From positions 1-26,980 of the forward strand of contig JAKLJP010000074.1 in the NCBI GenBank assembly GCA_023151115.1: a stretch of 26,980 nucleotides of DNA, read 5' to 3'. The notes under the pieces were generated by a model. That model had not been told where the DNA came from. It saw nothing but the letters and a program-made list of their open reading frames with translations, and made no database searches. Within the stretch, counting starts at the first letter, position 1, and every line of letters starts with the position of its first letter. Below, one piece after another: positions 17,115-23,668 of the stretch. Both the position numbers and the translations under genes were made by a program. Source of the DNA: Anaerolineae bacterium (lineage in GTDB: Bacteria > Chloroflexota > Anaerolineae > 4572-78 > J111).

Positions 17115-17984
17115 CTAACGGAAGTAGAGAATGGCAATGGCAGTTAAGGTAAACAAAACAATGCTTATCTGTAATGGGCGGTCAACTAAAAGGACCTCAT
17201 CGGGGGCGCCGCCATTCCCCTGGACATGGATAACGTACAAATAGCGAAAAATTCCATAAAGCACAAACGGAATAGTCAGCATCATCAGGTGATTAGCGGG
17301 CAGGTTGGGGGCCGAAAAGGTATAGAAGGAGTAGGTCATCACCGTGCCCGCGGTGACAATCGCCATCATTTCATCCAAAAAAGGCAGATTATACTCATCT
17401 AGAATTGCGCGGGTATTGGTAGCCTGCTCTTTGAGTAGAGCTAACTCCTGACGGCGTTTGCCTAAAACCAAAAATAGAGCCAGGAGCACAGTAAACACAT
17501 AAAGCCAGGGCGAAAATCTTTCGGCTTGAACCAAAACAACGCCGGCCGCCACGCGCAAAACAAATCCCCCGGCTACGGTTAAAACATCTACAATCACGAT
17601 ATTTTTTAAGATTAACGAATAAGCAATTTGCAACAACCAATAGCTAAGGGCCACAATCCCAAAAGTGGGGTCGAGCCAAAAGCTTAACGACAGGCACACC
17701 ACCGATAGGACCACAGCCGAAATGATGGCGACTCGAAGGGGCACACGCCCTGAAGCAATGGGCCGGTTTCTTTTGGTGGGGTGCTGGCGATCCTTTTCTA
17801 CATCAACTAAATCATTAATGATATAAACCGTACCAGACAGGAAACAAAGCAGCACAAACCCATACAGGGTTTTGGCCAAGGGTTCGGCTTGAAATAATTT
17901 AATGTCAAAAATCAGGGCAGCAAAGACAAAGCCATTCTTGGTCCATTGTTTGGGACGTAATGATTTGAGAATACCGGTTAGCAA
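17115..17984 (-). CDS. UbiA-family prenyltransferase, decaprenyl-phosphate phosphoribosyltransferase-like
   Basis: This 289-residue, very hydrophobic protein has about eight to nine membrane helices. The polyprenyl-diphosphate/Mg-binding motif N57-D58-x2-D61-x3-D65 (NDLVDVEKDRQHP) and the adjacent KRNRPIASG are visible. The start LRPKQWTKNGFVFAALIF is typical of the branch that transfers phosphoribose from PRPP to polyprenyl phosphate (mycobacterial Rv3806c), the first step to decaprenyl-phosphoryl-arabinose; the specificity here is inferred. The start is TTG at 17984, seven bases after GGAG. It converges on rpsI and diverges from tlyA. Confidence 0.85.
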   Translation of the reverse strand: MLTGILKSLRPKQWTKNGFVFAALIFDIKLFQAEPLAKTLYGFVLLCFLSGTVYIINDLVDVEKDRQHPTKRNRPIASGRVPLRVAIISAVVLSVVCLSLSFWLDPTFGIVALSYWLLQIAYSLILKNIVIVDVLTVAGGFVLRVAAGVVLVQAERFSPWLYVFTVLLALFLVLGKRRQELALLKEQATNTRAILDEYNLPFLDEMMAIVTAGTVMTYSFYTFSAPNLPANHLMMLTIPFVLYGIFRYLYVIHVQGNGGAPDEVLLVDRPLQISIVLFTLTAIAILYFR

Positions 17985-18095
17985 GTTGTAGCTCCATAAA
18001 GTAGTTGAGAGGACATGATATTTAATGGCAGAAGCTTTGGCAAAAGGAGATGGGTATTATGCCAATCTTTAAACTTTTATAGGTTGCAGATTGCC

Positions 18096-18101
18096 TATAA
18101 T
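18096..18101 (+). promoter_or_regulatory. Probable -10 box of the tlyA promoter
   Basis: TATAAT matches the sigma-70 -10 consensus exactly, 20 bases before the tlyA ATG. No good -35 is present at 16-18 bases upstream. The transcript would start near 18108 with a leader of about 14 bases. The region is the divergent gap between tlyA and the UbiA-family gene. Confidence 0.5.
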
Positions 18102-18121
18102 TGTGCTACGCTTAGGTTAAT

Positions 18122-18940
18122 ATGGGCAAGACAAAGATACGGCTGGACCTTTTATTAACCCAAAAAGGGTTAACCGACAGTAGAAATCGAGCACAGGCGT
18201 TGATTATGGCCGGCAAAGTGCGCGTTGCCGGTCAGGTGATGACGAAACCCGGTCTACAAGTACCGGACGAAGCTGAAGTGACAATTGAGCAAGATCTGCC
18301 TTATGTAAGTCGAGGTGGACTAAAATTAGCTGCGGCATTGGATGAGTTTGAGATTGAGCCGATCAATGCTGTCTGCGCTGATGTAGGCGCTTCAACCGGG
18401 GGATTTACCGACGTTTTGTTGCAACGGGGCGCCAGCCGGGTTTACGCCATTGATGTAGGCTATGGACAGCTTGACTGGAAACTGCGTCAGGACCAGCGTG
18501 TAATCGTTATGGAAAAAACAAACGCGCGTTATCTGGAATCACTGCCAGAGTTGATTAATCTGGTGACAATTGATGCATCTTTTATCTCCTTAACACTGAT
18601 TTTGCCTGTCGTACAAAAGTGGTTAACTTTTCCCGGCCTGGTGATTGCCCTAATAAAACCTCAATTTGAGGCAGGCCGAAGCCAGGTAAGTAAAGGGGGA
18701 GTGGTACGGGATGAACTTGTCCATCGCCAAGTATTGGAAAACACAATCAACACTGCTCTTAGCCTCGGTTTCAAGTTGTTGGGCCTCACCCTTTCACCGA
18801 TTACCGGACCAGCCGGTAATCATGAATTTCTGGTTTGCCTGGGCTGGCAAACGGCGCAACCTTCTATTGACCCGGAAACAGCGATTGAGCAATGTTTGCT
18901 TAAGCTCAATCCGGCAATCACGCTCAGACCAAATTCTTAA
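18122..18940 (+). CDS. tlyA: 16S/23S rRNA 2'-O-methyltransferase TlyA
   Basis: The 272-residue protein has an N-terminal S4-type RNA-binding domain (RLDLLLTQKGLTDSRNRAQA followed by LIMAGKVRVAG) and an FtsJ-like methyltransferase domain. The SAM-binding motif is ADVGASTGGFTDVLLQRGA. Catalytic-type residues occur in SRGGLKL, TIDASFISL, LIKPQFE and NHEFL. TlyA methylates cytidines on 16S and often 23S rRNA, and its loss gives capreomycin resistance in mycobacteria; it was once called a haemolysin. The ATG at 18122 gives the standard length. Confidence 0.94.
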   Translation: MGKTKIRLDLLLTQKGLTDSRNRAQALIMAGKVRVAGQVMTKPGLQVPDEAEVTIEQDLPYVSRGGLKLAAALDEFEIEPINAVCADVGASTGGFTDVLLQRGASRVYAIDVGYGQLDWKLRQDQRVIVMEKTNARYLESLPELINLVTIDASFISLTLILPVVQKWLTFPGLVIALIKPQFEAGRSQVSKGGVVRDELVHRQVLENTINTALSLGFKLLGLTLSPITGPAGNHEFLVCLGWQTAQPSIDPETAIEQCLLKLNPAITLRPNS

Positions 18941-18944
18941 GATA

Positions 18945-18972
18945 TACACAAATCCCTGATTTATGCTATAAT
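18945..18972 (+). promoter_or_regulatory. Extended -10 promoter for the histidine kinase gene
   Basis: TATGC-TATAAT has a perfect -10 (18967-18972) with the TGn extension, and TACACA (18945-18950) gives a partial -35 at 16 bases. It lies just after the tlyA stop and about 80 bases before the kinase ATG, so the kinase can be transcribed independently of tlyA. Confidence 0.7.
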
Positions 18973-19053
18973 CTAATGGGGATGCCTTCCCTCTAAAATA
19001 GAGATAAATTCGCTCTTTAAGTTTAATTACCCCTGATTATAAGCGAGAGACCA

Positions 19054-20508
19054 ATGCTAAAATACTTGGGCGATCAACCTGATCAATCTGATCAGGAGAA
19101 GGAAACAGCCTCGCGGCTGGAGGAAATTGATGATTTGGCTTCGCCAACCTTGAGTGAAGATCACCACGGTTCTAACAGGGAAAAAACTCTGCCAAATTTG
19201 GAACCAGCCATGGAGCCGGAAAGTGAACGAGAGCTGACCATTTTGCTGGAGCAAAAGATAGAAGGTCTGGAAAAGCGCATTGGCTACCTGGAGCGAGTTG
19301 TCAAAGTTAGCCAGATTTTAAACTCAACGTTGAGTGTTGAACCTCTGTTGCAGATTATCATCCAGGCCGCTACTGAATTAACCAATACCGAAGCTTGCTC
19401 GATTATGCTGATTGACAAACATACGGGCGAACTGCGTTTTGCCGAAGCCACCGGTGGCGCTACGGAAGCTTTAAAAAAGGTTTCGGTACCTCTGGATAAC
19501 AGTATCGGTGGCTGGGTCGTTCGCAAAGATAGACCCTTATTAATTAGGGATGCCAAGAATGACCCGCGCTGGCACCGGGGTGTGGACGAAACGACAGAAT
19601 TTGAAACCCGTTCTATTTTGGGCGTGCCGCTTAAAGTGCGTGATCAGGTAATTGGTGTTTTGGAAGTTGTTAACAAAAAATCAGAAGATGGCTTCAATCA
19701 AGATGACATTCAGATTGCCACGACCCTCAGCGCCCAGGCCGCCATTGCCATCGAAAATGCCAGGCTACTGGACGAACTGCAACAAGCCTATCGCGAGTTA
19801 TCCCAATTAGACCAGATTAAAGGTGATTTTGTCAGTATTGCCTCGCACGAATTGAGAACTCCCCTGGCTGTCATTTTGGGTTATGCTACCTTTTTGCGGG
19901 ATAATGTGTCTGGCCAGGCCAGTGAACAGCTTGAAATTGTCTTAAGCAGTGCTATGCGGTTGCGCTCGTTGATTGATGATATGGTCAACTTACGCCATAT
20001 TCAAACCAACGAAGTTCAGTTGGAGCGAAGTATGTTTTCTTTGCGCCAACTGGTGCTGGATGTCACGCAAGAGTTCTCTGAATTAGTGCTAGGCAAACGG
20101 CAAATTATTACAACCAAGTTTGTGCCTAACGATAGCCCCCTCAATATCGAGGCTGACCGGCAAAAAATATATCTGGTGCTGGCTAACCTGATTTCCAATT
20201 CTATTAAATTTACGCCAGAAGGTGGACGTATTCATGTGAATGTTGAGTTAAAGGGTTTCAAATATTGGCTAAACGTGATTGACACGGGTATCGGCATTCC
20301 TAAATCAGAGTACGATCATATCTTTAATCAATTCTATCAGGTAGAACCTTCGCTTACCCGTAAGTATCAGGGGATGGGACTGGGTTTATCTATTGCCAAA
20401 GGTATGGTTGAGGTGCATAAAGGCCGCATCTGGGTGGAAAGCGTGGTCGGGAAGGGGAGCAACTTTAGCGTTGTTTTACCTAGCGCCCCCGATGTTGAAG
20501 TTTTGTAA
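19054..20508 (+). CDS. Soluble GAF-domain sensor histidine kinase
   Basis: The 484-residue protein has no membrane helix or signal peptide. Residues 1-75 are acidic and low-complexity, ending in a coiled segment. A GAF domain spans about 85-240 (SVEPLLQIIIQAATELTNTE; SILGVPLKVRDQVIGVLEVV). The HisKA domain carries H265 in SHELRTPLAVI. The ATPase domain shows the N box (NLISNSIKF), G1 DTGIGIP at 410-416 and G2 GMGLGLS at 440-446. It would autophosphorylate H265 and pass phosphate to a response regulator, but none is encoded nearby. The signal is unknown. Confidence 0.93.
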   Translation: MLKYLGDQPDQSDQEKETASRLEEIDDLASPTLSEDHHGSNREKTLPNLEPAMEPESERELTILLEQKIEGLEKRIGYLERVVKVSQILNSTLSVEPLLQIIIQAATELTNTEACSIMLIDKHTGELRFAEATGGATEALKKVSVPLDNSIGGWVVRKDRPLLIRDAKNDPRWHRGVDETTEFETRSILGVPLKVRDQVIGVLEVVNKKSEDGFNQDDIQIATTLSAQAAIAIENARLLDELQQAYRELSQLDQIKGDFVSIASHELRTPLAVILGYATFLRDNVSGQASEQLEIVLSSAMRLRSLIDDMVNLRHIQTNEVQLERSMFSLRQLVLDVTQEFSELVLGKRQIITTKFVPNDSPLNIEADRQKIYLVLANLISNSIKFTPEGGRIHVNVELKGFKYWLNVIDTGIGIPKSEYDHIFNQFYQVEPSLTRKYQGMGLGLSIAKGMVEVHKGRIWVESVVGKGSNFSVVLPSAPDVEVL

Positions 20509-20592
20509 GGAAAATTTCCGTTTGAAAATATGCCAGAACTTGTTCTGGGCCTTACTTTATTTTTGACTTTTACCTTACCGGAGTCCATCGGT

Positions 20593-21594
20593 ATGCCCGA
20601 TATAATTGTAATAGGCGACATCAATGCGGATGTTATTCTCACTATCCCCGCCTACCCTCGACCTGGCGGCGAGGCCGTAGCCGCTACGGTTAAAATACAC
20701 ACCGGCGGCTCGGCAGTCAATACCGCTGTTGCCCTGGCCAAAATGGACATGGAAGTTGGTTTTATTGGCAGAATTGGCAAAGATGCCCTGGCCAACCAAA
20801 TTTTGGCCGATTTGGGCGAATCGGGGGTGGATGGAACCCATATTCAGACCGACCCTAAAGTTAACACCGGGTTGATTTTTATTGCCGTTACCGTAGATGG
20901 TGAGCGGACCATGTTTGGGGCCAGGGGAGCGAATACTTTCACCGAAGCTTCAGCCATTGATCCGGCCTATTTTGTCAACTGCCGCTGGATTCATCTCTCA
21001 GGCTACTCGTTTTTGTCTTATCATCAACACGAGACCACCCTGATGGCCCTGGAGCTGGCTAAGAACTCGCCCTATACCAGAGTTAGCCTGGATATTGGCA
21101 CCGAACCGGCGCTGCGCGCGCGCAGCCAAATTATGGATGTTTTACCCAAGCTAGATGTCATCTTTCCCAATGAAACGGAGTTAGCCATTCTCACCGAAGG
21201 CCGTTCGATTGAGGCCGGCCTGGATTATTTGTTAGATGGTCGAACCAATGCCGTAGTGGCCAAACGCGGGCGTAAAGGCAGTATTTTAGCGGTGGGTAAT
21301 AAACGGGTCAGCTTGCCCGCTTTTAATATTAATGTTAAGGATAGTACCGGGGCCGGTGACAGTTTTAATGCCGGCGTTGTCTTGGGGCGTCTGGTTGGGT
21401 TAAGTTGGGAAGCATCAGCAGCACTGGGTAATGCTCTGGGTGGATTAGCTACCTCCCAGGAAGGCGGCGTGGCCAGTTCCATTAGCCGCAGCAGTGTGGC
21501 CCGGTTGATTGAGAAACATTTATTTCATGAGGAGTGGGCCCCGGTACGTTATGCCCTGGAAGAGCTGGCGGCTTATTTTGAAGGCGCGCTTTAA
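20593..21594 (+). CDS. PfkB-family carbohydrate kinase (ribokinase-like)
   Basis: The start ATG at 20593 follows CGGAG by nine bases and gives 333 residues beginning MPDIIVIGDINADVI. The longer reading adds 21 hydrophobic residues without homology to the family start. Sugar-binding GGSAVNTAVALAKM lies near residue 39. The ATP/catalytic motif DSTGAGDSFNAG lies at 250-261, with catalytic D256. The substrate (ribose, fructose, a nucleoside or other) cannot be read from sequence. A C-terminal extension of about 20 residues follows the usual fold. It is 84 bp after the kinase gene and may share its transcript. Confidence 0.88.
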   Translation: MPDIIVIGDINADVILTIPAYPRPGGEAVAATVKIHTGGSAVNTAVALAKMDMEVGFIGRIGKDALANQILADLGESGVDGTHIQTDPKVNTGLIFIAVTVDGERTMFGARGANTFTEASAIDPAYFVNCRWIHLSGYSFLSYHQHETTLMALELAKNSPYTRVSLDIGTEPALRARSQIMDVLPKLDVIFPNETELAILTEGRSIEAGLDYLLDGRTNAVVAKRGRKGSILAVGNKRVSLPAFNINVKDSTGAGDSFNAGVVLGRLVGLSWEASAALGNALGGLATSQEGGVASSISRSSVARLIEKHLFHEEWAPVRYALEELAAYFEGAL

Positions 21595-21613
21595 TTTTTA
21601 GTTTACGCCATAG

Positions 21614-21642
21614 TTGACACATCCCCCATCCTGTGCTATAAT
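21614..21642 (+). promoter_or_regulatory. Consensus sigma-70 promoter of the tRNA-rnpB unit
   Basis: TTGACA (21614-21619), a 17-base spacer and TATAAT (21637-21642) match both consensus hexamers exactly, and the -10 has the extended TGn. It is the strongest promoter in the window. Transcription would begin near 21649, about 47 bases before tRNA-Arg. Confidence 0.92.
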
Positions 21643-21695
21643 CGTTCCTGCTGTTGAGAGATAGCAGGTTAACAAATTAAAACTCCAGGAATTGA

Positions 21696-21768
21696 GTCTC
21701 CGTAGCTCAGTGGATAGAGCATTTGGTTGCGGACCAAAAGGCCGCAGGTTCGAATCCTGCCGGGGACG
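21696..21768 (+). tRNA. tRNA-Arg, anticodon GCG
   Basis: A complete 73-base cloverleaf is present: acceptor GTCTCCG/CGGGGAC, D arm GCTC/GAGC with the A20 expected for arginine tRNA, anticodon arm TTTGG-TTGCGGA-CCAAA and T arm GCAGG-TTCGAAT-CCTGC. The anticodon GCG reads CGC and CGU. Most bacteria instead use ACG, edited to ICG, for this box. The CCA end is not encoded. A small hairpin (21770-21786) follows in the 25 bases before rnpB. Confidence 0.95.
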
Positions 21769-21793
21769 CTAAGGAGTTGCTCCTTACAAATTT

Positions 21794-22251
21794 GATCTTT
21801 GAATGAGTTGCGCCGTCGCTATCCAGGTTGAAAAGCCGGGTAGAGGAACTTCCCGACTCTCAGCTCTGAGGTTAAACTCTCAGAAGCAAGATTGCCTCAC
21901 GAAACAGTAAGTGAGGGCGTCCCACTAAAAGTGGGACGACTACAACCGCAACAGAAAGCAAACCAGCTCTTTACCAAACTCAAGACACACCCTGAGAATG
22001 GTGGAGAGTGATGGCTGAAACGGTAGGGTAAGAGCCTACCAGCGGTTTTCGGTAACGAAACCGGCTAGGCGAGCGTGCAATCGAGAGCAAGGTGAGTGGG
22101 CCGGGCTGTAAAGGTTCGGTCTCATCGCAGCAACAACAGTGAAGCAGGATAACACCCTGCAAATTAGGTGTTGCCACCCTAATCAGGGTGAGACAGATGA
22201 CGGTACGGCATAGCCGACAGAATCGGGGGTATTAAACTCTACTAAAAGATC
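21794..22251 (+). ncRNA. rnpB: RNase P RNA
   Basis: This non-coding stretch has the conserved core of bacterial RNase P RNA in order: GAGGAA (21843-21848), GCAACAGAAAGCAAACC (near 21947), GGGTAAGAGCCTACC (near 22027), GAGAGCAAGG (near 22084), AGATGACGG (near 22195) and GACAGAA (22216-22222). Helix P2 pairs CCGTC (21813-21817) with GACGG (22199-22203). P1 pairs GAGTT (21805-21809) with AACTC (22235-22239), with an outer extension GATCTTT/AAAGATC that sets the ends given here. The RNA trims tRNA 5' leaders. The P4 helix (21848-21856 with 22223-22230) is non-canonical but fully paired. Ends are approximate to about 10 bases. Confidence 0.9.
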
Positions 22252-22262
22252 ATTCTTAATAT

Positions 22263-22334
22263 TGCGGGGTGGAGCAGAGGCAGCTCGCCAGGCTCATAAC
22301 CTGGAGGTCGTGGGTTCGAGTCCCGCCCCCGCTA
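22263..22334 (+). tRNA. Initiator tRNA-fMet, anticodon CAT
   Basis: Initiator hallmarks are visible: no Watson-Crick pair at 1-72 (T1 against T72), the acceptor stem GCGGGG/CCCCGC and the A11-T24 pair in the D stem GAGC/GCTC. The anticodon arm is CCAGG-CTCATAA-CCTGG. The three G-C pairs usual at the base of the initiator anticodon stem are reduced to two, because pair 29-41 is A-T. It begins only 11 bases after the RNase P RNA end. CC but not a full CCA is encoded. Confidence 0.93.
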
Positions 22335-22353
22335 CCTTAATAAAGATGAAATA

Positions 22354-22401
22354 TGAAGGATGAAAACTTTTTACTTCCATCCTTCCGCCTTCATCCTTTC
22401 A
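22354..22401. repeat. Competing hairpins between tRNA-fMet and tRNA-Trp
   Basis: GAAGGATG (22355-22362) can pair perfectly with CATCCTTC (22378-22385), or GGATGAA (22358-22364) with TTCATCC (22390-22396). The two right arms are direct repeats of each other. No T-run follows the second. The spacer between the two tRNAs is 70 bases. Confidence 0.55.
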
Positions 22402-22404
22402 AAT

Positions 22405-22477
<73 letters not shown>

Positions 22478-22482
22478 TTGTT

Positions 22483-22556
<74 letters not shown>

Positions 22557-22562
22557 CTGTGA

Positions 22563-22600
22563 AAAAGAAAACCCGTCCCAATTGGGACGGGTTTTCTTTT
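22563..22600. terminator. Perfect palindromic terminator of the tRNA-rnpB unit
   Basis: A 38-base perfect palindrome centres between 22581 and 22582. Its GC core CCCGTCCC/GGGACGGG is flanked by AAAAGAAAA and TTTTCTTTT. It gives a stem followed by a T-rich tract on either strand. Confidence 0.93.
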
Positions 22601-22629
22601 GTTTGGGCGCATTTGTAGTTGGTCAACCT

Positions 22630-22658
22630 TTGTCAGACCCTGCTACCTTTGTTATAAT
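22630..22658 (+). promoter_or_regulatory. Sigma-70 promoter of the membrane-protein gene
   Basis: TTGTCA (22630-22635), a 17-base spacer and a perfect TATAAT (22653-22658). It places the transcript start near 22665, so the downstream gene must begin after that, which fits the start at 22699. Confidence 0.8.
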
Positions 22659-22698
22659 CGGGTCATTGTTAGAATTTTTGCCAGAGGAAACTGTTTTT

Positions 22699-23601
22699 AT
22701 GAAGGAGGCGGTTCAATTGGATTTTACCCCGCAAGAGTTGGACCAGTTGCAGCAAGTCCGCTTGTCGGTGTTAGCTTTTCAACGGGCTATTGCTACCCTG
22801 CCCGCCGATGAATATAACGAGGCGCGCAGCGAACAGTTCAATCAAATTTGGCTTGAAGCCAAAGCCATCTTGAATGAGCCTGATTTTGATAAAAAAATTC
22901 CCAGGGCAATGACCAAAGACCTTTTGGCCGAACGCTCGCAGCGAGTCATTATGTCTCGCTTGTCAGGAATTGTTATGTTTGGGGTGATTTTGGCTTTGCT
23001 GGGCTTGGGCGTTAACTCCATTATTCTGGATGATTTTATCATCAACAGCCTGGGTTGCCTGGTTAGTACTGGCGGCATGTTGCTGATTATAGGCGCTTTT
23101 GTGGTTTGGGCGGTTAACAGCATGCGCGGGCGGGTGAGTAATCTAGGCGATCTTTATTTGAGTAGTAACGCCTTGCTGGTTGAAATTGAGAATGTGCTGA
23201 ACCTGGCCCTGCCCGGCTGGGCTGAACGAGCAACCGGAGAGGGTTCCGAAATCCCCTCGGCGGTGGACCTGGCTTTGGACTCGCTGCGCAAGCAGGCCGC
23301 TGATTGGCAGCATAAACTGCGTGAATTGGAACAGCAGCAGCTATCGCTAGGCGCTGCGGCTCCGTTGGAGTTGAAACTAAACCTTGATTTTAGCCAGCGT
23401 GAGTTGCAGCGGGTTCGGCAGGAGATTGACCGGCTTCAGGGCCGACCCGGAATGGGTCTAAAGGCTAATATTATTGTGCCTCCGGGCGTCGGTGAAGTAA
23501 TCACTGACCCACCCTCGTTGAGAAGGGCCAAATCGGTGACTATGGACATGCCGGTGAGCCGGCCCGAAGAGGCAGACCCGCCGGAAACTGAGGCTGTGTA
23601 G
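22699..23601 (+). CDS. Unrecognised two-helix membrane protein with coiled-coil tail
   Basis: I do not recognise this 300-residue protein. After about 85 soluble residues come two hydrophobic segments (near 92-112, LSGIVMFGVILALLGLGVN, and near 118-142, LGCLVSTGGMLLIIGAFVVW). A helical region follows, rich in leucine, glutamine and glutamate (LDSLRKQAADWQHKLRELEQ; RELQRVRQEIDRLQ) and likely to form a coiled coil, and then a proline-rich acidic tail. The ATG at 22699 follows AGAGGAAA. A TTG at 22717 after a perfect AAGGAGG is an alternative. It has its own promoter and stands alone, convergent to the sugar transferase gene. Confidence 0.75.
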   Translation: MKEAVQLDFTPQELDQLQQVRLSVLAFQRAIATLPADEYNEARSEQFNQIWLEAKAILNEPDFDKKIPRAMTKDLLAERSQRVIMSRLSGIVMFGVILALLGLGVNSIILDDFIINSLGCLVSTGGMLLIIGAFVVWAVNSMRGRVSNLGDLYLSSNALLVEIENVLNLALPGWAERATGEGSEIPSAVDLALDSLRKQAADWQHKLRELEQQQLSLGAAAPLELKLNLDFSQRELQRVRQEIDRLQGRPGMGLKANIIVPPGVGEVITDPPSLRRAKSVTMDMPVSRPEEADPPETEAV

Positions 23602-23653
23602 TAACGACTTTAGTCGTTTCGCCAAATCAGAGGCGACTAAAGTTGCTACTACA
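23597..23653. repeat. Interspersed palindromic repeat, copy 2
   Basis: The arms 23597-23619 (starting TGTAGTAACGACTTTAGTCG) and 23631-23653 (ending in TTGCTACTACA) are inverted repeats at 19 of 23 positions around an 11-base loop. Both arms match the repeat at 9704-9766. The left arm contains the stop codon of the preceding gene and the element fills the gap between two convergent genes. It has no T-run. Confidence 0.75.
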
Positions 23654-23668
23654 ATTTCACAAAAACCA

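Noticed and set aside
21980..22177. Small minus-strand open frame in the region between tRNA-Arg and tRNA-fMet
   Set aside because: The region is explained by RNase P RNA; the frame has no start context and crosses conserved RNA elements.
21794..22251. tmRNA, 6S RNA or SRP RNA as explanation for the structured region
   Set aside because: There is no tRNA-Ala-like end or tag frame, no large open bubble and no SRP Alu/S-domain motif, while several RNase P core blocks occur in the right order.
22582..22698. Upstream extension of the membrane-protein gene to a TTG at 22582
   Set aside because: This start would lie inside the tRNA terminator and upstream of the gene's own promoter at 22630-22658.
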